Of a stretch of DNA of 64,000 bases, positions 36,586 to 47,491 are shown one piece after another. The notes below the pieces were generated by a model. That model did not search any database. It saw only the letters and a program-made list of their open reading frames with translations, and was not told the origin of the DNA. The position numbers were made by a program, and so were the translations under genes. Location: positions 11,508,729 to 11,572,728 of the forward strand of contig NC_056038.1 of NCBI RefSeq assembly GCF_004379255.2, read 5' to 3'. Each line of letters opens with the position of its first letter. Position 1 is the stretch's first letter. Origin of the DNA: Salvia splendens (lineage: Eukaryota; Streptophyta; Magnoliopsida; Lamiales; Lamiaceae).

Positions 36586-37081
36586 TGTAGGAAACACGTG
36601 TGAAATGCCAAAAGGCTAGGCCTTTGGCCTTTCTCCTCCAAATGCATTATGAGGTGTCTTAAAACCAAGACTCTTCATGTAGGCTTTCATATCCTATAAA
36701 TAGGTAGGATTTGGAAGAAGAGAACACACAATCAACAAACATTCTCTCTTCATCACTCAAGCATTCTAGTGGGCATTCTAGGAGCATTGTCTAGCTCGGT
36801 TCTCGCCTCCAATTCAAGTTCGCCGGAGCCTACGAGTTTGAGGTGCTTCAACTCGATAGGAGGAAAGTCGTTTCATCTTTGGGGACATTACGCCAATCCG
36901 TGAGCACTAGCCGGGGCGTATTTCGTCTTGCGGAGAGAGGGATACCTCGACTCGACTTGAAGAATACTATAGTTTGCATCTCTTTACTTTCGTTGTAATT
37001 TATTTGTTACATTTACCTTCCAGCTTTGTGTTCTTTGTAATAGCAAGGGTTGCCAGTGTAAAGGCCATTATATTTCCAACA
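36586..37081 (+). repeat. 5' LTR of the young Copia element
   Basis: Starts TGTAGGAAACACGTGTG, ends TATATTTCCAACA. A TATA box (TATAAATA, about 36,695-36,702) precedes the likely transcript start. Confidence 0.95.
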
Positions 37082-37116
37082 ATCGCAAGACGAAATACTA
37101 TACTCTTGCTGAAATC

Positions 37117-40100
37117 ATGTCGACCGAAGCTGGAGGGAACGGAAACAACACCATTGGATCGTCTTCTGCTGCCGCTAACACCTCAATGTTGGCACCTGTT
37201 TCGACCTCAAGGGTCATGGCTCAAGCTGAGAAGCCTGAAAAATTTAAAGGCTTAGAATTCAAACGTTGGCAACAAAAGATGTTGTTCTACCTAACTACGT
37301 TGGGTGTTGCCAACTTCCTCAAGGAGGATGCTCCAACTGTACCCGAGGAAGAGACGGACTTTAATGTTCGAGCTGCCTATGATGTTTGGCATCAAGGAGA
37401 TTTCTTGTGCAAGAATTATATCTTGAACGGCTTAGAGGATAGTCTCTATTCTATCTTTGCCGAGGCTAAGACCTCCAAAGTGTTGTGGGAGGCTCTTGAC
37501 AAGAAGTATCGCGTCGAGGACGCTGGTACAAAGAAATATGTAGTCGCAAAGTTTTTGGACTACAAGATGGTGGACTCTCGTTCAGTGGTGGCACAAGCTG
37601 AAGAGTTGCAAATCATAGTCCACGATGTCCATGCTGAAGGGATGGCCCTGCCAGACCAGTTCATTGTTTCTACAATGATCGAGAAGCTTCCTCCGTGCTG
37701 GATGGATTTCAAGAACTATCTAAAGCACAAGAGAAAGGAGATGACGACGGAAGACCTAATAGTCCGCCTTCGTATTGAAGAGGACAATAGGCGGTACCAT
37801 CAGAAGTCGGGAGGGACAGAAGTCGCCAAGGCAAATCTGATGGAGAAGGGACAATCCTCCAAACGTCCCCGCCCGAGCGCAAAAGATAAGGGCAAATGGA
37901 AGGAAACTGTTGGCAGAAAGTTTGAAGGCAATTGCTTCAACTGTGATAAGCCGGGCCATATGGCGAAGGACTGCCGAAAGCCTAAGAAGATGAAATTCAA
38001 GAAGAGTGCTCAAATGGTCGAGAGAGACTTCAACGATGATGATCTGGCTGCTGTGGTTTCTGAAGTGAACCACATTGACAATCCGAAGGCTTGGTTTGTT
38101 GACACCGGAGCTACTGTGCATGTGTGCTCCGATCGTAGCCAATTTTCGACCTACAAGCAAGTCGAAGGGAAGAAGCTCCACATGGGCAACCAAGACTCGT
38201 CTGAAGTCATTGGCATGGGTGAAGTGAAGCTTTTAATGACATCTGGTCGTGAGCTAAAGCTGAGGGATGTGCTGCATGTCCCAGACATCCGTAAAAATCT
38301 TGTTTCTGGTAGTTTGCTTGTTAGTCATGGCTTTAAGCTTGTGTTTGATTCTGACAAGTTTGTTTTATCTAAGTTTGGTACTTTCCTTGGAAAAGGTTTT
38401 CTTTCCAATGGTTTGTTCAAACTCAATGTAATGGCCAAGGGCCGTGTACCGAATCAAGTGAATGATAATAAGAATGCTTCTTCTTCTTACTTGCTTGAGT
38501 GCTCCGATTTATGGCATTGTAGATTAGGACATGTAAATCTAAATGCTATAAAAAGATTAGTAAATCTTAATTTACTAAAAGTAGATAAGTTTAACTCACA
38601 AGAAAAATGTGAAGTCTGTGTTGAAGCAAAAATGACCAAGCTACCGTTTCGCTCGGTAGAACGGAGCACAAAACCTCTAGAGTTAATCCATACAGACGTA
38701 TGTGATTTAAAATTTGTGCAAACTAGAGGTGGTAAAAAGTACTTCATCACATTTATAGATGATTGCACAAGGTATTGTTACATTTACTTATTAAGAAGTA
38801 AAGATGAGGCAATTGAAGCGTTTAAAGACTTCAAAAATGAAGCCGAAAATCAACTTAATTGTCGAATTAAGTGTGTTCGAAGTGATAGAGGCGGTGAGTA
38901 TGTAGCCCCGTGTGCAGAATTATGTCATGCAAGTGGTATAATTCACCAAACAACGGCTCCATATTCTCCCCAGTCAAATGGAGTTGCTGAACGCAAAAAT
39001 CGAACACTAAAAGAGATTATGAATGCCTTGTTGATTAATTCAGGATTACCCCAGAACATGTGGGGAGAGGCTGTGTTAACAGCGAATCATATCCTGAATA
39101 AAATTCCACTAAAAAATAGGGATGTGACTCCTTATGAGTTGTGGAAAGGGAAGAAACCTTCATATTCATACCTCAAAGTGTGGGGGTGTTTAGAGAAGGT
39201 AGAAGTGCCACCTCCGAAACAAGTTGCAATAGGCCCTAAAACAGTCGATTGCATCTTTATTGGCCATGCACTTAATAGTAGTGCCTATCGTTTCCTAGTC
39301 CATAGGTCAGTTGTGCCTGGCGTGGCTGAAGGAACAACGATTGAGTCAAGGAATGCTATATTCTTTGAAAATGTATACCCTTGCAAGAGGCAAGAGGATC
39401 GTTCTAGTGAAAGAATGATGGATGAATCCACTAGTTCTAATCCTCCAAAAAGGACGAGGTCAAGTCCTGAGGATGTTGAACCAAGACGTGGTAAAAGAGT
39501 TAAAGTTGCTAAGACATTTGGTCCCGACTTCATAACTTTTATGTTGGATGACGAACCAAAGTCAGTGGCGGAAGCTTTGTCTGGCCCAGACACAGCGTGG
39601 TGGCAAGAAGCTATCAACAGTGAAATTGAATCCATCATGAGAAATAACACTTGGGTGTTAGTAGACTTGCCTGAAGGCTGTAAGGCTTTAGGGTGCAAGT
39701 GGATTCTGAAAAGGAAATATAAGCTCGATGGTACTATAGATAAGTACAAAGCTCGCCTAGTTGTCCAAGGCTTTAAGCAGAAAGAAGGGCATGACTTTTT
39801 TGATACATATTCACCTGTTACGAGAATCACTTCCATTCGGGTGCTTCTTGCGATTGCTGCTTTGCACAATCTTGAGATTCACCAAATGGATGTGAAAACT
39901 GTGTTTCTGAATGGTGATCTGGAAGAAGAAATATATATGGAACAACCCGAAGGGTTTGTTGTGCCTGGGCAAGAGCGTAAAGTATGCAAACTGGTAAAGT
40001 CATTATATGGGTTGAAGCAAGCACCATTACAATGGCATTTAAAATTTGACAACGTGATGTTGGCAAATGGATTCTCTATCAATGAGTGCGATAAGTGTGT

Positions 40101-41094
40101 TTACATTAAGAACACAGATAACGGTTTTGTTATTGTGTGTCTTTATGTAGATGATATGTTGATTATGGGCAGCAATAGTGCCATTATCAACGAAACCAAA
40201 AATATGTTGAAGAGAAATTTCGACATGAAAGATATGGGTTTAGCTGATGTGATTCTCGGAATCAAAATTAAAAGGAATCATGTGGGAATTGCTCTGACAC
40301 AATCTCATTATATTGAGAAAGTGCTAAAGAAATTTCACTCGTCTGATTGTAAGCCAGCAAAGACTCCTTTGGAGCTCAATGTCCATCTGAGCAAGAATAT
40401 GGGTGATTCTGTTGCTCAAGAAGAGTATGCAAAGGTCATAGGAAGTTTGATGTTTATCACAAACTGTACTCGACCTGATCTTGCTTGTCCTGTAAACAAG
40501 TTGAGCCGATTTACGAGCAACCCAAGTAAGGAACATTGGAAAGCTCTGTGTAGAGTTTTGAGATACTTGAAGTATACTCTTAACTTTGGGTTGCATTACA
40601 CAAGATATCCCCAAGTACTTGAAGGGTACTGTGATGCAAATTGGATCTCTGATTCAAAAGACTCATTTTCTACAAGTGGGTATGTGTTCACTGTGGAGGG
40701 TGGTGCTGTCTCGTGGAAATCAACGAAACAGACGTGTATTGCTCGTTCCACCATGGAATCTGAGTTTATCGCTTTGGATAAAGCAGGGGAAGAAGCCGAG
40801 TGGCTTAGAAACTTCCTAGAAGATATTCCATGTTGGAAGAAGCCAGTGCCGACAGTAGTGATACACTGTGATAGCCAAGCAGCTATAGGTAGAGCACACA
40901 GTGGCTTATACAATGGTAAGTCTCGACATATTCGTCGGCGACATAATACCGTCAGACAATTGATCACAAGTGGTGTTATCACAGTTGACTATGTAAGGTC
41001 AGTGGATAACTTAGCGGATCCGTTAACAAAAGGTTTAAACCGTGATCAAATGCATAAATTGCTAAAAGGAATCGGACTGAAAACCACATCTTAA
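37117..41094 (+). CDS. Copia Gag-Pol polyprotein, full length
   Basis: 1325 residues in one frame. In order: gag ([19 protein letters not shown], about 40-240), a CCHC knuckle [14 protein letters not shown] (about 271), protease [14 protein letters not shown] (about 328), pre-integrase with [13 protein letters not shown], integrase with [17 protein letters not shown] and NGVAERKNR (the D, D, E residues), reverse transcriptase with [37 protein letters not shown] and [10 protein letters not shown] (catalytic YVDD), and RNase H with [24 protein letters not shown] and HCDSQAAI, ending [10 protein letters not shown]. All catalytic motifs are present. Small oddities are DVKTVF for the usual DVKTAF and QAPLQW for QAPKQW. 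Confidence 0.97.
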   Translation: MSTEAGGNGNNTIGSSSAAANTSMLAPVSTSRVMAQAEKPEKFKGLEFKRWQQKMLFYLTTLGVANFLKEDAPTVPEEETDFNVRAAYDVWHQGDFLCKNYILNGLEDSLYSIFAEAKTSKVLWEALDKKYRVEDAGTKKYVVAKFLDYKMVDSRSVVAQAEELQIIVHDVHAEGMALPDQFIVSTMIEKLPPCWMDFKNYLKHKRKEMTTEDLIVRLRIEEDNRRYHQKSGGTEVAKANLMEKGQSSKRPRPSAKDKGKWKETVGRKFEGNCFNCDKPGHMAKDCRKPKKMKFKKSAQMVERDFNDDDLAAVVSEVNHIDNPKAWFVDTGATVHVCSDRSQFSTYKQVEGKKLHMGNQDSSEVIGMGEVKLLMTSGRELKLRDVLHVPDIRKNLVSGSLLVSHGFKLVFDSDKFVLSKFGTFLGKGFLSNGLFKLNVMAKGRVPNQVNDNKNASSSYLLECSDLWHCRLGHVNLNAIKRLVNLNLLKVDKFNSQEKCEVCVEAKMTKLPFRSVERSTKPLELIHTDVCDLKFVQTRGGKKYFITFIDDCTRYCYIYLLRSKDEAIEAFKDFKNEAENQLNCRIKCVRSDRGGEYVAPCAELCHASGIIHQTTAPYSPQSNGVAERKNRTLKEIMNALLINSGLPQNMWGEAVLTANHILNKIPLKNRDVTPYELWKGKKPSYSYLKVWGCLEKVEVPPPKQVAIGPKTVDCIFIGHALNSSAYRFLVHRSVVPGVAEGTTIESRNAIFFENVYPCKRQEDRSSERMMDESTSSNPPKRTRSSPEDVEPRRGKRVKVAKTFGPDFITFMLDDEPKSVAEALSGPDTAWWQEAINSEIESIMRNNTWVLVDLPEGCKALGCKWILKRKYKLDGTIDKYKARLVVQGFKQKEGHDFFDTYSPVTRITSIRVLLAIAALHNLEIHQMDVKTVFLNGDLEEEIYMEQPEGFVVPGQERKVCKLVKSLYGLKQAPLQWHLKFDNVMLANGFSINECDKCVYIKNTDNGFVIVCLYVDDMLIMGSNSAIINETKNMLKRNFDMKDMGLADVILGIKIKRNHVGIALTQSHYIEKVLKKFHSSDCKPAKTPLELNVHLSKNMGDSVAQEEYAKVIGSLMFITNCTRPDLACPVNKLSRFTSNPSKEHWKALCRVLRYLKYTLNFGLHYTRYPQVLEGYCDANWISDSKDSFSTSGYVFTVEGGAVSWKSTKQTCIARSTMESEFIALDKAGEEAEWLRNFLEDIPCWKKPVPTVVIHCDSQAAIGRAHSGLYNGKSRHIRRRHNTVRQLITSGVITVDYVRSVDNLADPLTKGLNRDQMHKLLKGIGLKTTS

Positions 41095-41677
41095 AAGATG
41101 AGTATAGTGGTAACCCAACCATATGATTGGAGATCCCATGGGATTGGTTCAATGGGAAAACGAAGCTATACAAATCTAGCTGTAACACTTAGAAGATTTT
41201 TAATCTTCGCCCATTCTTTAGAAAGCTTTGAGTGTTGTAACCTGCAAGTGGTAAGAGGTTAAGTCTTTTGACTTTTAATGATTCTTGAAATCTCAAGGAG
41301 ATGCAGTATGGCAGGATACTCATGAAAGAATCAACTATATAAGTGAGAAGTGAGGCCGCTTCGTGTGTGTGAGTCACTTATGAATTCCAAAGAGGTGTTC
41401 CACGGCCGAAACGGACACAAACGTGAGAACTGATGGAGTTGAGACAATATTGTGTTGATGCTATTGACTAGGCATACACCAAGGAGGAATAGTTCAAGGC
41501 ATCGCGTCCACTAGTCCGCCGGTATGTCCGATAGTGTTGACTATGGAAGGTTCAAAACCACAAGTTACCTCTCCAAATACAGTATCGTTTCCTGAGAACT
41601 GAGCAAAAGAGTCTGCATACATGCATTTGTGTCTGGTGTTGGTTTGAGTTTGCAGCGCTCTAACCAATGTGGGGGAT

Positions 41678-42173
41678 TGTAGGAAACACGTGTGAAATGC
41701 CAAAAGGCTAGGCCTTTGGCCTTTCTCCTCCAAATGCATTATGAGGTATCTTAAAACCAAGACTCTTCATGTAGGCTTTCATATCCTATAAATAGGTAGG
41801 ATTTGGAAGAAGAGAACACACAATCAACAAACATTCTCTCTTCATCACTCAAGCATTCTAGTGGGCATTCTAGGAGCATTGTCTAGCTCGGTTCTCGCCT
41901 CCAATTCAAGTTCGCCGGAGCCTACGAGTTTGAGGTGCTTCAACTCGATAGGAGGAAAGTCGTTTCATCTTTGGGGACATTACGCCAATCCGTGAGCACT
42001 AGTCGGGGCGTATTTCGTCTTGCGGAGAGAGGGATACCTCGACTCGACTTGAAGAATACTATAGTTTGCATCTCTTTACTTTCGTTGTAATTTATTTGTT
42101 ACATTTACCTTCCAACTTTGTGTTTTTTGTAATAGCAAGGGTTGCCAGTGTAAAGGCCATTATATTTCCAACA
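41678..42173 (+). repeat. 3' LTR of the young Copia element
   Basis: Same length and ends as 36586-37081. Differences seen: GGTGTC/GGTATC, AGCCGG/AGTCGG, CCAGCT/CCAACT and GTTCTTT/GTTTTTT. Confidence 0.95.
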
Positions 42174-42178
42174 TAGGT

Positions 42179-42979
42179 CAAATAGTGAAAAAGTTCTATG
42201 GTTAAGATTATCCCCTAAGTTCAGGGTCGAGCTATGGTATTTTTAAAGTTGAAGATCTATTTTTGTTCAAACTTGGAAATTCATGTAGTTCACTCTAAAC
42301 AATAAAAGTAAAAGTTCATGAGTTATTGGCAAATGGTGCCGATTTCGTGAGAGGTTGAGAGTTTGGTTGAGTAGTGATAACCTAGCACGATTTTGGGGAG
42401 GAAAGTCGCTATTGAAGAAAAGGAAACCGACGCCGGCGATGGCGTGGAGGGCAAATCGCCGCTTATGCGTGAGATAGAGAGAATTCTGGGCTGCTTCATT
42501 CTTGTTGTCGCCAATTGAGAGAAACAAAGGGTTAGAATTTATATTGGGGTTTGACCGATTCAGAGATGTGAGTGGTTTAATTTCACTTTTCATGTTTGGT
42601 CAACCAACTAAAATAATTTTGGGCTGATTCTTTTAACACTTACCGCACAATCGGCAACCATGTTAGATAAATAAGACATGTCAGCTCGTTTCATGGCTAG
42701 AAAAATCGGGAAAACGGCGACTGATTGTAAAGTTCATGACATTAAATGCCATTTTTTTAGTTAATGGGAAAAACTGAAAAGTAGAGAAAGTTAATTATAT
42801 TTACTCCATTTGTTGAAGAAGAAAAAAGTATTACTCCATGTACTTAATTTTTTTTTCACGTATTGATCTTATTCAACAAGCGAGTGAGTGAGCAAGAGTG
42901 CAAGAAGAGGTGAGTAAGATAAACGAAAATTCACAGATTTATTATAATAAAACGTACAGGTCTAGAACAGCAGCATCAT
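42179..42979. other. Intergenic region downstream of the 11S globulin
   Basis: Includes the presumed 3' UTR of the 11S gene. Nothing else is recognisable. Confidence 0.4.
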
Positions 42980-44869
42980 TCATGCATATCTCTGCGATGG
43001 GCTAAAGAGAGAGGATTCTTCTCTCCCAAACTTGAGGCTCTTAGCTTCGTCCCGAGAGATGCCGAAAGCGTTCATCAGGACCTCATTGGGCATTGCCCGG
43101 ATCGCGGAGAGGCGGCCTGCGAGCTGTGCGTGCACCGCATTCTCGTTGGTCTTGAAGCTGATCCACTCGGATCCATTCTCCCCCGCCTTCTTCACCACAA
43201 CGAAGTTTTGCGGGACTACCAGAAGCTGCCCCTCCTTCACCTCTCCGTCGAAAACCGATCTTCCTCCGAATCCGACCACTTGGATTCTAGCACTTCCTTT
43301 AGTCACTTACAAGGCGGAGTGGGCGTTTGTGGTTACAGTATTCTGTTGATTAAATATTAGGAATTAGAATTGTTTGATTTTTTCGAAGCAAATGAAGATA
43401 CTAATGAACCTTATAGAGGATTCCTCTTTGAGCGCTGAGTTGCAGGTAGTTGAGGATGGGGAGAGAGAGGCTGTTGAGGTTGCTGATGCGGCCGGTGCGG
43501 GGATTGTAGAGGTCGGGGCTGGTGGGGAGGTCGAGGTTCTTCTTGATTTTGTGTGAGCAGAAGGTTTCCTCCAAGCCGTTGTAGGGTCGGCCTCGTCTTG
43601 GTGCTTGGCTTTCGTAGTCGTCGGGCAGCACCATTCTCAGCTTCTCGGCTAGGACGATGATGCCTCTCTCGTCGTTCCTGCCCTGGAGCTTCCTCATCAG
43701 CTCTGGCTCCGTGTTGAAAGCCTCTGCTAGAAGCTGTTCATCAAACCCGTAGAATATGTTTCTTGATTGTTGGCCTTCTCTCCCCCTCATGTACCTTGTC
43801 TCTCCACGCATGCCTTGCTGCCTTTCAATGGATTCTGGGTTTCCTGCAAGGACAAATTTCTGCAACAAACATTCTCATTATCATCTACCAATGATTGATA
43901 AACATGGGTTTTACATGTTTTAAAGTCTAGATTTCAATCGTTTAGAATGTCAATCATATAAATTATATTTTTAAATTGCATATTTTATACATTTTTGTAT
44001 TTTGGAGAAATTCTAGAAAAAGGTAAAAAAAATGTCAAAACTGAAGTCCGGTGTAGCCGCCTTAGTTCGAGCCAATTTTTCCGGCAATTTTGAAGTCCAA
44101 TAAGTCCTTAATGCGTAGCATTATCTTCGTTTTTTAAAGAGCTTCGCGTTTATTAAAAATAAAAAATAAAACTAACAAAACAAACGAATCTAAAACTAAC
44201 AATAATAAGAAAAACAACTAAACTCATCAGAGTGAAGGATATATATATGGTTGAGAATCTTACTCTGAATTTGAAGTCAAGCTGGTTGTTGTCATTGCCA
44301 ATATCCAACATGGACACGTAGGTCAATGGAGCATCTCCGTCGTTGTAAGCGAAGGTGGTGATGCCCTCGGGCAAAGCAATTACGTCGCCGCGGCGGATCC
44401 GCCTCAGTTTCTGGTGGCGGTCGCCTTGCTCTCCTTCCCGGGAGCGGGAGCTCGAGCTCGACCCCGACTCGGATTCATAAGTCTTGGCACATCCCGGAAT
44501 CACAGTCCCCAAAATCCCGCTACCTAAACAATTTCACCACAAACATTATAATCAGACACTAATCCGAATTCGACAAAAAAAAATCAGAAACTCGCCTTGG
44601 ACAACGAAGGTGAGTCGAGGGGCGTTGGTGTAGAAGGGAAGCACGAGGCCCTTGGGCTGCACATGGTGTCGCACGAACTCAATGCCGGCGCACTCGAACT
44701 CATCGCTGGAAGTGTCCCAGTACTCGGTGACACCGGCCTCAGGTGGGGTCGCGGGAGGTGAGGTGCTGGATTTGGCATTGGGTCTTGGCGCGGAAGCGGT
44801 GCTGCTGCTGTTGAGCTTGAGATTGAGATTGAGCTAGGCAGCAGCCATGGAGGAGGAACAGGAAGCTCA

Positions 44870-44955
<86 letters not shown>

Positions 44956-44970
44956 GAGAGCTTTAGCCAT
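42980..44970 (-). pseudogene. 11S seed storage globulin (legumin type), exon 1 out of frame
   Basis: Four exons: 44596-44970, 44264-44523, 43410-43859, 42980-43342. 11S globulins are made in seeds, enter the secretory path through a signal peptide, are cut after Asn in N-G and form hexamers in protein storage vacuoles. Exon 3 has the cleavage region RPYNGLEETFCSHKIKKNLD, and the two cupin domains lie in exons 1-2 and 3-4. Exons 2-4 are clean and end [10 protein letters not shown]. Exon 1 is not clean: the ATG (44970) opens MAKALPLSLSL and runs into a 40-unit CT repeat; the continuation [19 protein letters not shown] is in another frame; and a small deletion near 44,741 shifts the frame again before [10 protein letters not shown]. 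Intron 1 begins GCGAGT (GC-AG). As written it is broken; assembly error in the repeat is possible, but the deletion is separate. Confidence 0.85.
44873..44952. repeat. GA/CT microsatellite, 40 units, in the 11S signal peptide region
   Basis: An uninterrupted AG run (CT on the gene strand) of 80 bases within exon 1 codes for alternating Leu-Ser in either frame that avoids stops. The distance from the ATG to the start of the FLSFLFLL codons is 97 bases, so 40 units put the signal peptide remainder out of frame; 41 or 38 units would fit. Confidence 0.95.
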
Positions 44971-45029
44971 GGCTGAGCTAGAGAGGCAGTTGATTGCTGG
45001 TGGGAAGTGGAGAAGGGAAAGCGAGGTCA

Positions 45030-45037
45030 ATTTATAG
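45030..45037 (-). promoter_or_regulatory. TATA box of the 11S gene
   Basis: CTATAAAT on the minus strand, about 60 bp upstream of the ATG. Confidence 0.65.
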
Positions 45038-45114
45038 AAGGTGCGAGTCGACATGTAAATGGGTGGGTGATACACTTGGTTGTGAGAGTGGGCATGTGTG
45101 TTTGTTTGTTCCTT

Positions 45115-45122
45115 ATGCATGC
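45115..45122. promoter_or_regulatory. RY element of the 11S gene
   Basis: GCATGCAT on the minus strand contains CATGCA, the RY core bound by B3 factors (ABI3, FUS3) in seed storage protein promoters. It lies about 145 bp upstream of the ATG and about 80 bp before the TATA box, as in other legumin genes. Confidence 0.65.
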
Positions 45123-46051
45123 TTTGTAAAATTGTCCCTTCTACTTCTAGTATATACTTATGTGGCATTCGTACGTATAAATGATACATTTGCCTTTAGG
45201 GTGAAATAATGTATTTTTCCAATACATATTCACACGTACTTAAATATACTCCCTCCGTGCCTTGTTAATAGAGGCATTTCTTTTGGATATGGAGATTAAG
45301 CATAGGGTGAATAAAGTACTAAAAAATACTAGTAATAAAGTAAGAGAGAATAAAGTAAGAAAGAGTTACTTTTTTGCTAAAAATAAAAATGAATCAGTTA
45401 TCTTGAAACTTTCTAAAATAAAAAAATAACTCAATTAACAATGGAGAAAGTACTCTGCACTTATTTTGCAAGTAAACTGAATCGAAGTCTACTGTATTTA
45501 TTTTGCAAGTGGACTGAATCGAAGTCACATTTAGACAAATAAATTATTCTTCAAAAATCTTTAAACTTCCATTTCTCCTAATATTTACTGTACAACAGTA
45601 AATACTAGTAAATCTTTTCACTTTTCCAATTTCATTAAAAGAATTATAATGATACATTTGTTGTTTTTTAAAACTCCATATTTTATATATGTATAAATAG
45701 TATCGTATGAGTTTGGCGAGTCCTTCAACAAGTATATCTCCAAATTTGCTATTTTCGCTTCTAGAGTAGTAGAAATCTTGGAATTTGATGGATTTAGTGA
45801 AGGGAAGAGGTTGTCCCACATGTTGAATCCAAATTTTAAACCCAAATTTATTTAATAAATACTAAATTGCCTTCAAAATCAAAATTTTTATGTGTTTGCG
45901 GCTATTTGGTCTTCCGATTCTTCTCTTCAAATTGATACGCATGCAAACGATATTTGAGTAGTATAGTTGGAGAGATATATTATCAAACATTGTCATTGTC
46001 ATCATCAAAATTTAATGTATCATTTTATCCCAAAACTTATCATCATAGGTG
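45123..46051. other. Intergenic region
   Basis: Around 45,249-45,460 there is a degenerate Stowaway-like stretch (ACTCCCTCCGTGCCTTGTTA at its left end). No gene is seen. Confidence 0.35.
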
Positions 46052-46250
46052 GCGTTCGGTTGTCATAACTAATATCATGAGACTATCCATCTAGGATTAA
46101 GTTGTGGGATTATTTTAATTGGAGGGGGAGGCTATAACTAATTATCATGAGACTATCCATTTAGGATTAAGTTGAATGGTTCAATCTTATGAACCAAATA
46201 TGATACATATTTAATCATGAGATTTAATCTTACCAACCGAACGCCATAGT
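46052..46250. mobile_element. Short MITE with TGGCGTTCGGTTG ends
   Basis: The left end TGGCGTTCGGTTGTCATAAC and the right end, inverted, TATGGCGTTCGGTTGGTAAG share GGCGTTCGGTTG. An internal segment (AACTAATATCATGAGACTAT/AACTAATTATCATGAGACTA) occurs twice. Related to the copy near 34,100-34,330. The target duplication is not clear. Confidence 0.65.
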
Positions 46251-46275
46251 GTATTTAGATACACCGTTAATAATT

Positions 46276-46352
46276 CTCGTACTTGGTCTAGTGGTATGAT
46301 TGTCTTCCTTTGCGGCAAAAGGCCCTGAGTTTGAGACCCATCAACTGCACAT
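46276..46352 (+). pseudogene. tRNA-Pro-like sequence
   Basis: TTGGTCTAGTGGTATGATT matches the D-arm and A box of plant tRNA-Pro, the anticodon region CCTTTGCGGCAAAAGG has CGG in a seven-base loop, and GAGTTTGAGACCC resembles the B box with a C-to-T change. The acceptor stem does not pair, and a T run follows shortly after. It is either a tRNA pseudogene or the head of a tRNA-derived SINE. Confidence 0.55.
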
Positions 46353-47491
46353 AATGTTTTTTTTCCTTGTGTTTTACTCTTTTATTTATTCGAATCTTTT
46401 TATCTTTTCTAAAAATTCGAATATGAATTCCAAAATAGAAACCTATTTAATGCACAGTCTTTAAATTTTCGGTTTCTCTTTTATATATTAAAATCCTTTT
46501 ATCTTTTCTATATATTCTAATATGGATTCTAAAATAGAAACCCATTTAATGCACGTATCTTTATTTTTCTGTTTTATTAAATTTTTTTTATTTATTTTGT
46601 TTTTCCAAATCTTTTAAGGCATTATTTAACATTTTCATCATTTTAGCTTTTAAAAATATTCTAATGCATCAATTCACACACATATTAGTTTTTTCTATTT
46701 TTTAAAATCTTTTAAAGCGTTTTTTATATCTTCATCATTTTAGCCTTTTTATTAAAATATTTTAATTCCATATCGTTTCGTCATAATGCACATCTCTATG
46801 ATGTTTTTAATAACAAAAATAAAATCATAAATTTTGATTGGAAAAATAAAAAGAATTGGTTAAATTTAGAATTGGTTAAATTTTGAATCTTCAAATCGTT
46901 ATAATTATCTATTGTACCTTAGTATGCATGGTCTTAACTTAAGCCTAGAGTCTGGTCATTAGCTCGGAAATATCAACACTAATATTTGTCTTACCATCAA
47001 ATGAATTGATATATAAGTATATCTTTAGAATATTATACTAGATTTTATCAATATCTTCTTTAATAGTATTGGATTTTAGGAGATTTCAAAATTAATAAAG
47101 ATATAAATGTAGACAAAAAAATATTTTATCCGAGAAAGTTGGCCTTTAATTTGATCTAGTTGTTGGTTTCTTCGTCATGACCTCACGCCTGCCAATTGTA
47201 ATCAGAAACGACGAAATTGCATAAAGAATAATCCCTAAATTCGACGCAACTTGCAACAAGAAAACCACTTTGATTATATATAAATACGTGTCAATATATG
47301 TGAGTGTTAAAAATGTGCCTGCAAATATAGAAATACAATGATTGCCTTCATTTCCATGTCTGTGACTGATATAGAGTATTCCAAAGCAGATTCTCCGCTT
47401 TTCCGCACAAACTTTTCTTCGACAATCTAATCAGATGAGCATAACTGAATCGGGAAATTGAATATCAAAGGTCAACGGCGACGAATTCATT
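46353..47491. other. AT-rich region upstream of the SPX gene
   Basis: A segment with TTTTATCTTTTCTA and AAAATAGAAACC-ATTTAATGCAC occurs twice (about 46,397 and 46,498), a local duplication. No gene is seen, and by eye I find no P1BS site within about 500 bp of the SPX ATG. Confidence 0.4.

Larger units (their letters stand above)
36586..42173 (+). mobile_element. Complete, young Ty1/Copia LTR retrotransposon
   Basis: Two LTRs of 496 bp (36586-37081, 41678-42173) with TG...CA ends are flanked by TAGGT at 36581-36585 and 42174-42178. They differ at only four positions by eye, all transitions. The interior has one uninterrupted 1325-residue ORF, a roughly 580-bp untranslated stretch and a polypurine tract (GTGGGGGAT, 41669-41677). 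With an open polyprotein and near-identical LTRs it may be able to move. The primer binding site is not of the usual initiator tRNA-Met form, and I could not assign it. Confidence 0.95.

Noticed and set aside
37756..38193. Minus-strand ORFs inside the Copia polyprotein
   Set aside because: Shadows of the 1325-residue frame without recognisable domains.
44584..45189. 201-residue ORF over the 11S exon 1 with a long Leu-Ser run
   Set aside because: It is the ATG frame read through the microsatellite and beyond the frame breaks; its C-terminal half is the wrong frame of a conserved 11S exon.
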